Of a stretch of 64,000 nucleotides of DNA, positions 42,535 to 52,594 are shown in pieces. A program made the translations under genes and the position numbers. Position 1 is the stretch's first letter. Each line of letters begins with the position of its first letter. This stretch comes from Neobacillus mesonae (GTDB lineage: Bacteria; Bacillota; Bacilli; Bacillales; Cytobacillaceae), in contig NZ_KV440949.1 of assembly GCF_001636315.1 (NCBI RefSeq), forward strand, positions 3,094,973 to 3,158,972, read 5' to 3'. The notes below the pieces were generated by a model. The model saw only the letters and a list, made by a program, of their open reading frames with translations, had not been told where the DNA came from and did not search any database.

Positions 42535-44127
42535 ATGTCGACGCAGACACGGGGGATTGAAGTGGTTGGGGCATTGAAAGCCCAATATGATGAGGTTTTG
42601 ACGCCTGAAGCGTTAAAATTTATTGAAGATTTAGAAAGAAATTTCGGCAGCCGAAGAGTGGAACTGTTACAGTCCAGGCAAACACGCCAAGAGGAAATTA
42701 ACAATGGAAAACTTCCTGATTTCCTTCCAGAAACAAAACATATTCGTAACGGGGACTGGACAATCGCACCGCTTCCGCAGGATCTGCAGGACCGCCGGGT
42801 GGAAATAACCGGGCCGACTGATCGAAAAATGGTCATTAACGCACTGAATTCAGGTGCAAAATTATTTATGGCAGACTTTGAAGATGCCACTTCACCGACA
42901 TGGGGAAATGTGGTCGAAGGACAAATCAACTTAAGAGATGCAGTAAGACGGACAATTTCCTTTGAAAATCCTAATGGCAAAAGGTATCAATTAAATGAAC
43001 AAACAGCTGTACTAATCGTGAGACCGCGGGGGCTTCATTTAGAAGAAAAGCATGTACTGGTAGACGGAAAACCAATCTCAGGGAGCTTTCTCGATTTCGG
43101 GCTTTATTTTTTCCATAATGCAAAAGAATTACTGGCGAGAGGGTCAGGTCCTTACTATTACTTACCGAAGCTCGAAAGCCATTTAGAAGCAAGGCTTTGG
43201 AATGATGTGTTTGTTTATGCTCAAGAACAGCTTGGCATCCCGCAAGGAACGATTAAGGCGACTGTGCTGATTGAGACGATAATGGCTGCGTTTGAAATGG
43301 ATGAAATTCTGTATGAGTTAAAGGAACATTCGGCAGGCCTTAACTGCGGCCGCTGGGATTACATCTTCAGCTATTTGAAAAAGCTGCGTAACCAAGACAA
43401 TGTGATTTTACCGGATCGCTCACAGGTTACGATGACCGCGCCGTTTATGCGCTCCTATTCACTGCTGACAATTCAAACCTGTCATCGTCGGAAGGCACCG
43501 GCAATGGGCGGCATGGCAGCGCAAATTCCGGTAAAAAATAATCCGCAAGCAAACGAAGAAGCGTTTGGCAAGGTACGCGCGGATAAAGAGCGTGAGGCAC
43601 GTGATGGTCATGACGGGACATGGGTTGCCCACCCGGGACTTGTTCCGGTGGCGATGGAAGTGTTCAACCGCGAAATGCCGACACCAAATCAAATCCATAC
43701 AGGTAAACAGCAAAAAATTACGGTTACCGCTCAAGACTTGCTTGAGGTTCCAAATGGCACAATTACTGAAGCCGGTATCCGTACAAACATAAATGTTGGT
43801 ATTCAATATGTTGCTTCATGGTTATCCGGACGGGGAGCTGCCCCAATCTACAATTTAATGGAGGATGCGGCAACCGCGGAAATTTCACGGGCGCAAGTTT
43901 GGCAGTGGATCCGCCACCCTAAAGGTGTACTGGAGGATGGCCGGAAAGTGACAGTTGAAATGTATGAGACGTTAAAGGTGGAAGAATTGGAAAAAATCAA
44001 GCAGGAAATTGGCGAACAGGCATATGCCAGCAGCCGGTTTGACGAAGCCGTTCAATTGTTTGATGACCTCATTTTAAAGGATGAGTTTGTGGATTTCTTA
44101 ACGTTACCTGGTTATAAGCTTTTATAA
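42535..44127 (+). CDS. aceB: Malate synthase A
   Basis: A 530-residue enzyme condensing glyoxylate and acetyl-CoA to malate in the glyoxylate shunt. [20 protein letters not shown] carries the Asp/Glu site, [17 protein letters not shown] and [19 protein letters not shown] are classic malate synthase motifs, and [15 protein letters not shown] follows. GAGGTGAT precedes the ATG. Forty-six bases separate it from aceA, so the two form an operon for growth on acetate or fatty acids. Confidence 0.96.
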   Translation: MSTQTRGIEVVGALKAQYDEVLTPEALKFIEDLERNFGSRRVELLQSRQTRQEEINNGKLPDFLPETKHIRNGDWTIAPLPQDLQDRRVEITGPTDRKMVINALNSGAKLFMADFEDATSPTWGNVVEGQINLRDAVRRTISFENPNGKRYQLNEQTAVLIVRPRGLHLEEKHVLVDGKPISGSFLDFGLYFFHNAKELLARGSGPYYYLPKLESHLEARLWNDVFVYAQEQLGIPQGTIKATVLIETIMAAFEMDEILYELKEHSAGLNCGRWDYIFSYLKKLRNQDNVILPDRSQVTMTAPFMRSYSLLTIQTCHRRKAPAMGGMAAQIPVKNNPQANEEAFGKVRADKEREARDGHDGTWVAHPGLVPVAMEVFNREMPTPNQIHTGKQQKITVTAQDLLEVPNGTITEAGIRTNINVGIQYVASWLSGRGAAPIYNLMEDAATAEISRAQVWQWIRHPKGVLEDGRKVTVEMYETLKVEELEKIKQEIGEQAYASSRFDEAVQLFDDLILKDEFVDFLTLPGYKLL

Positions 44128-44173
44128 AAATTTTTATATAAAAAAATTAATAGGTTAATAGGAGGAATTTATA

Positions 44174-45457
44174 ATGACTAATTCAAGAGCTGCTCAATTA
44201 CAAGAAAGCTGGGAAATGGATGCACGCTGGAAGGGGATTGCAAGACCGTATACGGCAGAGGATGTTATTAAGCTTCGCGGTTCCATTGATATTGAACATA
44301 CTTTAGCACGTAAAGGTGCCGAAAAGCTTTGGAAGCTTATTAATGAAGAAGACTATATCAATGCGCTGGGTGCACTTACTGGCAACCAAGCTGTGCAGCA
44401 GGTTAAAGCAGGCCTTAAAGCCATCTACTTAAGCGGCTGGCAGGTTGCAGCCGACGCCAATCTTTCTGGACATATGTACCCGGACCAAAGCTTGTACCCT
44501 GCAAACAGTGTACCATCTGTCGTAAAAAGAATTAACCAAGCGCTGCAGCGTGCTGACCAAATCAGCCACTCTGAAGGCGATAATTCGATCGACTGGTTTG
44601 CACCAATTGTAGCCGATGCTGAAGCAGGCTTTGGCGGCCAATTAAACTGCTTCGAATTAATGAAAGGCATGATCGAAGCAGGAGCTGCCGGCGTTCACTT
44701 CGAAGACCAGCTTTCTTCCGAGAAAAAGTGTGGCCACTTAGGCGGAAAGGTTCTTCTGCCAACTCAAACAGCGGTTCGTAACCTGATCGCAGCCCGTCTT
44801 GCCGCAGATGTTATGGGTGTTCCAACTGTATTAGTTGCCCGTACAGATGCTAACGCTGCTGATTTAATCACAAGCGATATTGATATGAATGATGCGCCGT
44901 TTATTACTGGCGAGCGTACACCGGAAGGCTTTTACCGCACAAATGCCGGTCTTGATCAAGCGATTGCCCGCGGCTTAGCTTACGCGCCGTATGCTGACTT
45001 GATTTGGTGTGAAACTTCCGAGCCAAATATTGAAGAAGCAAGACGTTTTGCTGAAGCGATTCATGAACAATTCCCTGGCAAACTGCTGGCTTATAACTGC
45101 TCACCTTCTTTCAACTGGAAGGCGAAGCTGGATGAAGAAACCATTGCGAAGTTCCAGCAAGAGCTTGGCAAAATGGGCTACAAGTTCCAATTCGTTACCC
45201 TTGCCGGCTTCCATGCGCTTAACCACAGCATGTTCGAGCTTGCTCGCGGCTACAAAGATAACGGCATGGCAGCGTACTCTAAATTACAGCAGGCCGAGTT
45301 TGCCAGCGAGCAGCACGGCTATACGGCAACCCGCCATCAGCGTGAAGTTGGTACTGGTTACTTCGACCAAGTTTCGATGGTGATCACTGGCGGAACATCA
45401 TCTACTACTGCACTTAAAGGCTCTACTGAAGAAGAGCAATTCACAGGTGCAAAATAA
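44174..45457 (+). CDS. aceA: Isocitrate lyase
   Basis: A 427-residue enzyme splitting isocitrate into glyoxylate and succinate. The signature [10 protein letters not shown] includes nucleophile Cys186; [10 protein letters not shown] and [13 protein letters not shown] bind metal and substrate; [10 protein letters not shown] closes the site. AGGAGG precedes the ATG. It is the second gene of the aceBA operon and ends at a terminator. Confidence 0.97.
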   Translation: MTNSRAAQLQESWEMDARWKGIARPYTAEDVIKLRGSIDIEHTLARKGAEKLWKLINEEDYINALGALTGNQAVQQVKAGLKAIYLSGWQVAADANLSGHMYPDQSLYPANSVPSVVKRINQALQRADQISHSEGDNSIDWFAPIVADAEAGFGGQLNCFELMKGMIEAGAAGVHFEDQLSSEKKCGHLGGKVLLPTQTAVRNLIAARLAADVMGVPTVLVARTDANAADLITSDIDMNDAPFITGERTPEGFYRTNAGLDQAIARGLAYAPYADLIWCETSEPNIEEARRFAEAIHEQFPGKLLAYNCSPSFNWKAKLDEETIAKFQQELGKMGYKFQFVTLAGFHALNHSMFELARGYKDNGMAAYSKLQQAEFASEQHGYTATRHQREVGTGYFDQVSMVITGGTSSTTALKGSTEEEQFTGAK

Positions 45458-45469
45458 TAACCGTATGCA

Positions 45470-45512
45470 GGACCCTTTTCCCTTGAATTTTAGGGAAGGG
45501 TTCTTTTTTTGT
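45470..45512 (+). terminator. Terminator after aceBA
   Basis: GACCCTTTTCCCT and AGGGAAGGGTTC pair across a short loop, followed by TTTTTTTG. Confidence 0.85.
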
Positions 45513-45594
45513 TTGAAAAATTAACTCTAATCATTATTTTAAAATAATTTATAACAGTTGGTTAAAGTCCTCTATTCTATGAAAAAACTAACAA

Positions 45595-45623
45595 TTGACA
45601 ACTTTCGACATTTACAATACTAT
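45595..45623 (+). promoter_or_regulatory. Sigma-A promoter of the peptide transporter gene
   Basis: TTGACA (45595-45600), 17 bp, TACTAT (45618-45623), with start near 45630 and a 22-nt leader. Confidence 0.75.
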
Positions 45624-45651
45624 TTTAATATAGAATTGGAGGCTTAGTATT

Positions 45652-47187
45652 ATGTCAACGTTAAAAAAACAGAAAATTGAAGAAAGTATTCCGGTAGAAA
45701 CCTCTAATAGACAGAAAATTGTGGCTAGCGTTCCACAAAAAGGATTTTTTGGCCATCCTAAAGGATTATTTACGTTATTCTTTACAGAGTTCTGGGAGAG
45801 ATTTTCGTACTATGGAATGAAAGCAATCCTTGTTTACTATATGTACTATTCCGTATCAAAAGGCGGTTTAGGGATTGATCAACAAACTGCCCTTGCAATT
45901 GCTTCTGTATATGGAGCTTTGATTTATATGTCCGGGATTATCGGAGGATGGGTGTCTGATAGATTAATAGGTCCCTCTAAGTCGATGTTTTATGGCGGAG
46001 TCTTAATCATGTTTGGTCATATTGCATTAGCTGTACCGGGCAGTATGACGATGTTCTTTGTATCGATGATTCTGATTATCCTTGGTACAGGATTACTAAA
46101 ACCAAATATTTCAACTGTTCTCGGGGAAATGTACGATATTAACGATGCCCGTCGTGATGCAGGCTTCAGTATTTTTTACATGAGTGTAAACCTTGGCGCA
46201 TTTATTGCTCCATTCATTGTTGGAACGGTCGGCATGAACTACAATTTCCATTTAGGTTTTGGAATTGCCGCGATCGGTATGTTCTTAGCGTTAGTCACTT
46301 ATGTTCTTACTAGAAAGAAAAATCTTGGTCTTGCCGGCACGTTTGTTCATAACCCGTTATCACAAGAGGAAAAGAAAGGCACGTTTGTAAAATTCGGATT
46401 AGCAGCAGTTGTCATTGCGGTTATTGCCACTGTTGCCATAATGACTGGATTTTTAACCATTGACCGATTTATTGCTCTTGTTGGAATCCTTGGTTTTGTT
46501 ATTCCAACCATCTATTTTATTTACATGTATCGTAGTCCAAAAACAACGAAGGAAGAGCGTTCACACTTAATTGCATTTATTCCGTTATTCCTTGCATCTG
46601 TTATGTTCTGGTCAATCCAAGAACAGGGTTCAACGATTCTGGCAGCATTTGCCGATAAAAGGACACAACTGGATTTTGCCGGAATGCATATTAATCCTTC
46701 TTGGTTCCAATCATTGAATCCATTGTTTATCGTTGTGTTTGCGCCAATCATCGGGGCACTTTGGGTAAAACTAGGGAAAAAAGCACCTACGATACCAGTT
46801 AAATTTGGTTTCGGTATCTTGTTTGCTGGTCTTTCATTCGTTGTCATTTTAGTACCTGCATTAATTGGCGGTTCCGGTGCACTAGTAAATCCGTTATGGC
46901 TTGTGCTTAGCTACTTTATTGTCGTTCTAGGTGAATTGTGTTTATCTCCGGTAGGTTTGTCAGCGACAACGAAACTGGCACCGGCTGCTTTCTCAGCGCA
47001 AATGATGAGTATGTGGCTGTTATCAAACGCTGCGGCCCAGGCACTTAACGCACAAATTGTTAAATTCTATACACCTGCAACGGAAATGACGTATTTTGGT
47101 GTCATTGGGGTTGTAGCAATTGTACTTTCGGTTATTTTATTTGCCTTATCACCGAAGATTCAAACCTTTATGAAGGATATTCGCTAA
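45652..47187 (+). CDS. POT-family proton-dependent di/tripeptide transporter
   Basis: A 511-residue MFS transporter of the PTR2/POT family. FTEFWERFSYYGMKAILVYY near residue 45 holds the ExxER proton/peptide motif; ADR-like GWVSDRLIGP and GTGLLKPNISTVLGEMYD follow, and FSIFYMSVNLGAFIAPF is the second signature. About 14 helices. It imports short peptides. It has its own strong promoter and a terminator, so monocistronic. DtpT-like by resemblance. Confidence 0.93.
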   Translation: MSTLKKQKIEESIPVETSNRQKIVASVPQKGFFGHPKGLFTLFFTEFWERFSYYGMKAILVYYMYYSVSKGGLGIDQQTALAIASVYGALIYMSGIIGGWVSDRLIGPSKSMFYGGVLIMFGHIALAVPGSMTMFFVSMILIILGTGLLKPNISTVLGEMYDINDARRDAGFSIFYMSVNLGAFIAPFIVGTVGMNYNFHLGFGIAAIGMFLALVTYVLTRKKNLGLAGTFVHNPLSQEEKKGTFVKFGLAAVVIAVIATVAIMTGFLTIDRFIALVGILGFVIPTIYFIYMYRSPKTTKEERSHLIAFIPLFLASVMFWSIQEQGSTILAAFADKRTQLDFAGMHINPSWFQSLNPLFIVVFAPIIGALWVKLGKKAPTIPVKFGFGILFAGLSFVVILVPALIGGSGALVNPLWLVLSYFIVVLGELCLSPVGLSATTKLAPAAFSAQMMSMWLLSNAAAQALNAQIVKFYTPATEMTYFGVIGVVAIVLSVILFALSPKIQTFMKDIR

Positions 47188-47194
47188 TTTTAAA

Positions 47195-47226
47195 AACTGC
47201 GGGGGATGCTCTCCGCAGTTTTTTTA
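47195..47226 (+). terminator. Terminator after the peptide transporter
   Basis: AAACTGCGG and CCGCAGTTT form a 9-bp stem followed by TTTT. Confidence 0.9.
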
Positions 47227-47307
47227 TTGCCTCGATTTTTGGAGCGGAACGTTTCTTAGGGTATTATCATACATAATAATAGCCTTGATGATGGAGTTGA
47301 TTATGTT

Positions 47308-47733
47308 TTGAAAAAGCCTGGCGTTGAGGAGGTTCTGCAGCAAGGAATCCACGGACCTTTAGAAACGAAACCGGATGAGCGGCGAAAATACTTAGGGACA
47401 TTAAGGGAACGGATTGTGGTGGCCTTAAAGAAAATTCAGGTAGCGGAAGAAACGGTGTATCCGCAGGTGGAGAAGTTAATGAAGGAATACCCGAAAGCAC
47501 ATCTGTTTTTAAATGGGAATTTACCTTACGAGCAATTATCCAAGTATATAAAAAAGGCTGCCAAATATAATATTCGGCACACCATTGTGACCAATAAGGA
47601 AAGTGAAACAGACATTGGCCTGGTGCTGGCTATGGATTATGCGATTGAAAAGGATGAGATCTTTATTTTTAAAAAGGCACCAGAAATCCCGATTGCCAAA
47701 AAAGGTTTTTTTGCGAAGCTTTTTAAAAGGTAG
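47308..47733 (+). CDS. yueI: YueI-family protein (DUF1694)
   Basis: A 141-residue soluble protein matching the YueI family: EVLQQGIHGPLETKPDERRKYL, LRERIVVALKK and AHLFLNGNLPYEQLSKYIKKA. The family fold resembles an eL8/L7Ae-like ribosomal protein, but its function is unknown. The start is a TTG at 47308, 11 bases after GGAG; no better in-frame start exists. The gene ends just before repeat array C. Confidence 0.85.
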   Translation: MKKPGVEEVLQQGIHGPLETKPDERRKYLGTLRERIVVALKKIQVAEETVYPQVEKLMKEYPKAHLFLNGNLPYEQLSKYIKKAAKYNIRHTIVTNKESETDIGLVLAMDYAIEKDEIFIFKKAPEIPIAKKGFFAKLFKR

Positions 47734-47785
47734 GTTGATGAAAAAGTGTGTGACTCCAAGTGGGGCATGCGCTTTTTTGTTTTTA

Positions 47786-48311
47786 GTCGCGTTTTAAGTA
47801 CTATAGGCGACCGAGGAGCGAGAAAAAAAGTGAGCAGGGTAGCGTATAAGGGCTATAGGCGACCGAGGGGCGAGAAAAAAAGTGAGGAGGGTAGCGTATA
47901 AGGACTATAGGCGACCGAGAGGGGAGAAAAGAAGTGAGGAGGGTAGCGTATGAGGGCTATAGGCGACCGAGGGGCGAGAAAAAAAGTGAGGAGGGTAGCG
48001 TATAAGGACTATAGGCGACCGAGAGGGGAGAAAAGAAGTGAGGAGGGTAGCGTATGAGGGCTATAGGCGACCGAGAGGGGAGAAAAAAAGTGAGGAGGGT
48101 AGCGTATAAGGGCTATAGGCGACCGAGAGGCGAGAAAAAGAGCCAGCAGGGTAGCGTATAAGGACTATAGGCGACCGAGAGGCGAGAAAAAGAGCCAGCA
48201 GAGTCGCGTATAAGGACTATAGGCGACCGAGAGACGAGAAAAAGAGCCAGCAGAGTCGCATATAAGGACTATAAGCGACCGGGAAGAGCCAAAAACAGCC
48301 CGCCCGTCGCC
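47786..48311. repeat. 52-bp hairpin repeat array C (10 units, related to array B)
   Basis: GCGACCGA-type cores recur at 47808, 47860, 47912, 47964, 48016, 48068, 48120, 48172, 48224 and 48276, every 52 bp. The unit GTCGC - TATA - AGGAC - TATA - GCGAC has the same plan and much of the same sequence as array B, 33 kb away. It occupies the gap between two convergent genes (yueI and the lysozyme-like gene). No terminator or gene is visible inside. Confidence 0.95.
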
Positions 48312-48334
48312 AATCACGTCCATAATTAAATTTT

Positions 48335-48994
48335 TTAAAACGATTCACTACTATTCCTCTTGCCATCCCCATTCACCGTTACGCTATCGACCAGCAGCTG
48401 CATATTAGTTAGAACCTTTGTACTGTAGGTAAAATCGCCATAGCAGTAGGGGTAGCGGAAATTGCTTTTATCGCCGTTGCAATTATAAAGCTCCGGTTGC
48501 TTTTTTACCTGCATTTGTGAAAATTGCTTCGCCAGTTCTTCGCTGTGCTTGCCGCCGTGCTTTGCCACAAAGGTGATATAACCGCTGCCCATGTTGTAGG
48601 CTTGAATAACTGTAGGGAAATCAACCTTTTGCTGATTTCCATAAGTGAGGACCCGGTGGAAATGCTTAACCCCCGCTTGAATGCTTTGCTTTGGATCCTG
48701 TATTGTATTCCGTGCCAGACCTGCTGATTCCGAAGCCTGCATGGGATCGCCGCCATGGCCGTGGCTTTCCTGCTGCATTAATGCTAGTAAAACATCGGTG
48801 TATTTTTCAAGGTGGTATTTTTCTAATTCACTTTGGAGCTGCGGACGATACTGTTTGACGGCAGCGAATGGATCTACTTGCATAAGAGGCTCTTGAGTCT
48901 TATGTTGAAAATGATTTTGAATCGCGGCTAAAATGCAAAACAGCACGAATAGACCGAAAAACGTTTTGGATTTCTTTCGTCTTCGTTTTTTCAT
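48335..48994 (-). CDS. Membrane-anchored lysozyme-like transglycosylase
   Basis: A 219-residue protein with a basic start (MKKRRRKKSK) and one transmembrane anchor, then a lysozyme-like domain: DVLLALMQQESHGHGGDPMQ carries the catalytic Glu, and QSIQAGVKHFHRVL and VIQAYNMGSGYI match the CwlT-type muramidase family. It should cleave peptidoglycan outside the cell. It is followed directly by array C and separated from the OsmC gene by 16 bp, so probably in one transcript after it. Confidence 0.85.
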   Translation of the reverse strand: MKKRRRKKSKTFFGLFVLFCILAAIQNHFQHKTQEPLMQVDPFAAVKQYRPQLQSELEKYHLEKYTDVLLALMQQESHGHGGDPMQASESAGLARNTIQDPKQSIQAGVKHFHRVLTYGNQQKVDFPTVIQAYNMGSGYITFVAKHGGKHSEELAKQFSQMQVKKQPELYNCNGDKSNFRYPYCYGDFTYSTKVLTNMQLLVDSVTVNGDGKRNSSESF

Positions 48995-49010
48995 AAGTGA
49001 TTCTCCTAAA

Positions 49011-49463
49011 CTAGTTAAGCCCTGCTGAAACAGTGGCCTGCAGTTCGATTGCTACGTTGCCCTGAATCGCTCTGCTGATCATGCAGGAGGTTTCGGCCTT
49101 CTTGGCAAGCCGATGGGCAAGCTGAATATCCCGTTCAGTGGCATCTGGTTTCAAAACAATATGAGGACGGTGGATAATTTTTTTATAAGTAAATACACCT
49201 TTGGTAACGTCAACGATGCCGTCTGATTCCATGGTTAAGCTTTCTTTTTCAAGACCGCTGCGCTGCATCATTGCCGCGAGTGTGATGATATAGCAGGTTG
49301 CTGCCGCCCCAAGCAGCATCTCATCCGGATTGGTGCCGACCCCTGGACCATCCATTTCCGGAGGGATGGAGATTTTCGTTTTCAAATTTCCAGCCTCAAT
49401 CTCACCGACATCATTTCGTAAACCAGGCCAGTTTGCTGTTAAATGAAAAATATGTTCAGCCAT
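49011..49463 (-). CDS. OsmC-family peroxiredoxin-like protein
   Basis: A 150-residue thiol peroxidase-like protein. The reactive pair is Cys57 (GAAATCYIITL) and Cys127 (AETSCMISRA), and TNPDEMLLGAAATC is the OsmC motif. It probably reduces organic peroxides; the exact substrate is not known. I chose ATG 49463 because GGGAGG lies six bases upstream; an ATG at 49469 touches that site. It is upstream of the lysozyme-like gene in the same direction. Confidence 0.88.
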   Translation of the reverse strand: MAEHIFHLTANWPGLRNDVGEIEAGNLKTKISIPPEMDGPGVGTNPDEMLLGAAATCYIITLAAMMQRSGLEKESLTMESDGIVDVTKGVFTYKKIIHRPHIVLKPDATERDIQLAHRLAKKAETSCMISRAIQGNVAIELQATVSAGLN

Positions 49464-49608
49464 GCTCATCCTCCCTTACGTATTCATCTATTTTTTGAAA
49501 AATATGGTATAGTTAGTTTAATAGATGTTCGGAAACGTCATCGGCTTTATTTTACCATTGTTAACTGGCAGGTTCCAAAAACTTATTAGTATTTGGGGAG
49601 GTAAATAA

Positions 49609-49965
49609 ATGAAGTTTTTTCATTTTGGTCGTGAAGTGAGAAGGGAGATTACTGCATTTAATAGTATAAATGTTGGAATAACACCCATTGTTAAAAATGA
49701 AGCCCCCTCATCGATGGGCTGCATGTATTTGGATGAGGAAAGTGTTGTAGGAATGCATCCGGCTACGGTACCGCAGCTTTTTCTAGTAATAGAGGGTGAA
49801 GGATGGGTTCAGGTGGAAGGCGGCGAAAAAATAAAGGTTTCCAAAGGAACAGCTGTCTTCTGGGAAGACGGTGAGCAGCATGAGTCAGGAAGCAAAACTG
49901 GAATGACGGCTATTATTATTGAAAGTCCAAGCCTGAATCCGGAACAGTTTTTAAAAAGTATTTAA
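49609..49965 (+). CDS. Cupin-domain protein
   Basis: A 118-residue single-cupin protein: GMHPATVPQLFLVIEGEGWV and FWEDGEQHESGSKTGM give the two cupin motifs, with His and Glu positions for one metal. Function unknown. TTTGGGGAGG precedes the ATG. It stands alone between the divergent OsmC gene and a terminator. Confidence 0.8.
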   Translation: MKFFHFGREVRREITAFNSINVGITPIVKNEAPSSMGCMYLDEESVVGMHPATVPQLFLVIEGEGWVQVEGGEKIKVSKGTAVFWEDGEQHESGSKTGMTAIIIESPSLNPEQFLKSI

Positions 49966-49977
49966 ATAATAAAAATA

Positions 49978-50013
49978 GTGCATCCCAACTAGAGAGGATG
50001 CACTTGTAATTTT
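49978..50013. terminator. Terminator after the cupin gene
   Basis: AGTGCATCC and GGATGCACT form a 9-bp stem; the following TTGTAATTTTA is a modest T-rich tail. Confidence 0.65.
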
Positions 50014-50040
50014 ATTGTGGTCTGTCTATTTTGATTGATG

Positions 50041-50289
50041 CTAATCTACTTCTTTAAGCATTTTCTCAATATTTGTTAAACGCGCATTAAGATCATTAAT
50101 GGCGTTCATTTGCTGTTTTAGCATGATTGAATTTTCCCTATCCAATTTTAGTCGTTCCTCCGCACGCCGCTCCGTACGGCGAACAATTCGAACGACAAAA
50201 ATAATAAGAACAATAAGTAGGATAAGGGGAAGAAAAGCAACACCTAACCCAAACAATTGAAATAAAATATCCCCTGTATTTAAACCCAT
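50041..50289 (-). CDS. Small membrane protein with coiled-coil tail
   Basis: An 82-residue protein: one N-terminal helix pair around FGLGVAFLPLILLIVLIIFV, then a charged helix from RRTERRAEERLKL to the end with heptad-like spacing of L, I and M. No known domain is recognised. It lies 47 bp after an ArsR-like regulator gene in the same direction; AGGAGA precedes the start. It may be the regulator's membrane partner. Confidence 0.7.
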   Translation of the reverse strand: MGLNTGDILFQLFGLGVAFLPLILLIVLIIFVVRIVRRTERRAEERLKLDRENSIMLKQQMNAINDLNARLTNIEKMLKEVD

Positions 50290-50336
50290 AAAATTGATCT
50301 CTCCTTTAATGTTTCCTGGTATAAAAAGATAAAGTA

Positions 50337-50657
50337 TTACTCCTTCCTATTTTTTAAAGTTAAACTTTCTGCTAAATCGGCTATTAGCTGAGCATTAAGC
50401 GTGATGTTAAAAGAATTTAGCTCGTAGAATTTCATTGCTTTGCCATTCTCAGAAATTTCGTGATGACCTTTTATTAATTCCACGTCCTCTAATTTTTGCA
50501 GATGCAAATAAAGTAACGGCCTGCTGATACCTAACTCGCGAGCCAATTGGCTGACGTATTGTCTTTCTTGATGCAGGATGGCGATAATCCTGAGCCGATA
50601 GGGATTAGACAATGCTTCTAAAATCTTTAGTAACTCATTTCCATTTATATCTTTCAT
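50337..50657 (-). CDS. ArsR-type winged-helix transcription regulator
   Basis: A 106-residue regulator: ILEALSNPYRLRIIAILH, VSQLARELGISRPLLYLHLQKLE (recognition helix) and LIKGHHEISENGKAMKFYEL (wing). There is no obvious ArsR cysteine metal site, so a non-metal signal is likely. It probably represses its own operon with the small membrane protein. The promoter region between it and gatC is shared and divergent. Confidence 0.85.
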   Translation of the reverse strand: MKDINGNELLKILEALSNPYRLRIIAILHQERQYVSQLARELGISRPLLYLHLQKLEDVELIKGHHEISENGKAMKFYELNSFNITLNAQLIADLAESLTLKNRKE

Positions 50658-50819
50658 ATGTAATAATTTTATTACAGGTATAATGAAATCACAACAATAA
50701 AATAAGAAAAATCTTAAAACTCATATAACTTGTCCATACTGAAGAAGGAATCATTGCGGTAAAGCGAAAAAGTTTGGTATTATCAATAGTAAAATAAGAT
50801 TGGATCGGGGGGGACCGAA

Positions 50820-51113
50820 ATGTCACGAATTTCAACAGAGCAGGTAAAGCATGTGTCCAATTTGGCAAGGCTTGCGATTACAGAAGAAGAGGCTGAAAAG
50901 TTTACAAAGCAGCTTGATTCCATCATCGCCTTTGCGGAGCAGTTAAATGAACTGGATACCGAGAATGTTAAACCTACATATCATGTGCTCGATATGAAAA
51001 ATGTCTTGCGTGAGGACATTCCAAAGCCGGGATTACCGCAGGAAGAAGTATTGAAGAATGCGCCTGAACACAAAGATGGTCAATTTAAAGTGCCGTCGAT
51101 TTTAGCGGAGTAG
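50820..51113 (+). CDS. gatC: Aspartyl/glutamyl-tRNA amidotransferase subunit C
   Basis: A 97-residue subunit wrapping GatA and stabilising it. [20 protein letters not shown] and [22 protein letters not shown] are family hallmarks. GGGGGG precedes the ATG. First gene of gatCAB, with 11 bp to gatA. Confidence 0.95.
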   Translation: MSRISTEQVKHVSNLARLAITEEEAEKFTKQLDSIIAFAEQLNELDTENVKPTYHVLDMKNVLREDIPKPGLPQEEVLKNAPEHKDGQFKVPSILAE

Positions 51114-51124
51114 GAGGAAATATT

Positions 51125-52582
51125 GTGAGTTTATTTGATCATAAAGTATCAGATCTTCATGAGCTTTTACATAAAAAAGAGCTGAAAGTATCTGACCTTG
51201 TCGACGAATCGTATAAACGAATCGCTGAAGTAGACAACAAGGTCCAGGCCTTTTTAACATTAGATGAAGAACGGGCACGGCAGACAGCACAAGCCCTAGA
51301 TGAAAAATTCAGCACCGATGCGGCCAAGGGGCTGCTGTTTGGCATGCCTATCGGAGTGAAAGACAACATTGTCACAAAAGGCTTAAGGACAACCTGTGCC
51401 AGCAAAATTCTTGAAAACTTTGACCCGATTTACGATGCGACTGTCGTACAAAAGCTAGCTCAAGCTGAAACAGTGACCATCGGGAAATTAAATATGGACG
51501 AGTTCGCGATGGGATCTTCAAATGAAAATTCCGGCTTCCAGAAAACACACAATCCATGGAATTTAGAGCGAGTTCCGGGTGGCTCTTCAGGCGGTTCTGC
51601 TGCTGCAGTGGCTGCGGGTGAAGTGCTATTTTCCCTTGGTTCTGATACAGGCGGTTCGATTCGTCAGCCGGCTGCTTTTTGTGGCGTCGTTGGTTTAAAA
51701 CCAACATATGGCCGTGTTTCCCGTTTCGGACTCGTAGCATTTGCTTCCTCCCTTGATCAAATCGGGCCAATCACGAGAACGGTTGAAGACAACGCGTATT
51801 TGCTGCAAGCAATTTCGGGACTTGATCCAATGGACTCAACGTCTGCCAATGTAGACGTTCCTAATTTCACCGGCAGTTTAACTGGTGATGTCAAAGGTTT
51901 GAAAATCGCGGTTCCGAAAGAGTACCTTGGCGAAGGTGTTAGTGAATCTGTACGTCAATCCGTTATGGATGCATTAAAGGTATTAGAAGGTCTTGGAGCG
52001 GTTTGGGAAGAAGTGTCGCTGCCGCATTCTAAATATGCGCTGGCCACTTATTACCTATTATCATCATCCGAAGCATCAGCAAACCTTGCCCGCTTTGACG
52101 GCGTGCGCTACGGTTACCGGACACCAAATGCCGACAACCTTTTAGATTTATATAAAAATACGAGAGCAGAAGGCTTTGGTGATGAAGTCAAGCGCCGTAT
52201 TATGCTCGGTACTTTTGCGTTAAGTTCAGGTTATTATGATGCTTACTATAAAAAGGCGCAAAAAGTACGTACTTTAATTAAGCAAGACTTTGAAAATGTG
52301 TTTGAAAAATATGATGTCATTGTTGGACCGACTACACCGACACCAGCGTTCAAAATTGGGGAAAATATCGAGGATCCAATGACAATGTACGTCAATGATA
52401 TTTTAACGATTCCAGTAAACCTAGCCGGTGTACCGGGAATTTCAGTGCCATGCGGTTTTGATGGCGGACTTCCTCTTGGTCTGCAAATTATCGGCAAGCA
52501 TTTTGATGAAGCAACGATTTATCGCGTTGCGCATGCGTTCGAGCAGGCAACAGACTATCATAAACAGAAGCCACAATTGTAG
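51125..52582 (+). CDS. gatA: Glutamyl-tRNA(Gln) amidotransferase subunit A
   Basis: A 485-residue amidase that frees ammonia from glutamine for Glu-tRNA(Gln) and Asp-tRNA(Asn) conversion. The Ser-cisSer-Lys triad is complete: Lys79 (GVKDNI), Ser154 (GGSSGGS) and Ser178 ([10 protein letters not shown]), the canonical numbering. GTG start after GTAGGAGG. The end is 12 bp before gatB. Confidence 0.97.
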   Translation: MSLFDHKVSDLHELLHKKELKVSDLVDESYKRIAEVDNKVQAFLTLDEERARQTAQALDEKFSTDAAKGLLFGMPIGVKDNIVTKGLRTTCASKILENFDPIYDATVVQKLAQAETVTIGKLNMDEFAMGSSNENSGFQKTHNPWNLERVPGGSSGGSAAAVAAGEVLFSLGSDTGGSIRQPAAFCGVVGLKPTYGRVSRFGLVAFASSLDQIGPITRTVEDNAYLLQAISGLDPMDSTSANVDVPNFTGSLTGDVKGLKIAVPKEYLGEGVSESVRQSVMDALKVLEGLGAVWEEVSLPHSKYALATYYLLSSSEASANLARFDGVRYGYRTPNADNLLDLYKNTRAEGFGDEVKRRIMLGTFALSSGYYDAYYKKAQKVRTLIKQDFENVFEKYDVIVGPTTPTPAFKIGENIEDPMTMYVNDILTIPVNLAGVPGISVPCGFDGGLPLGLQIIGKHFDEATIYRVAHAFEQATDYHKQKPQL

Positions 52583-52594
52583 GGGGTGAATAGA

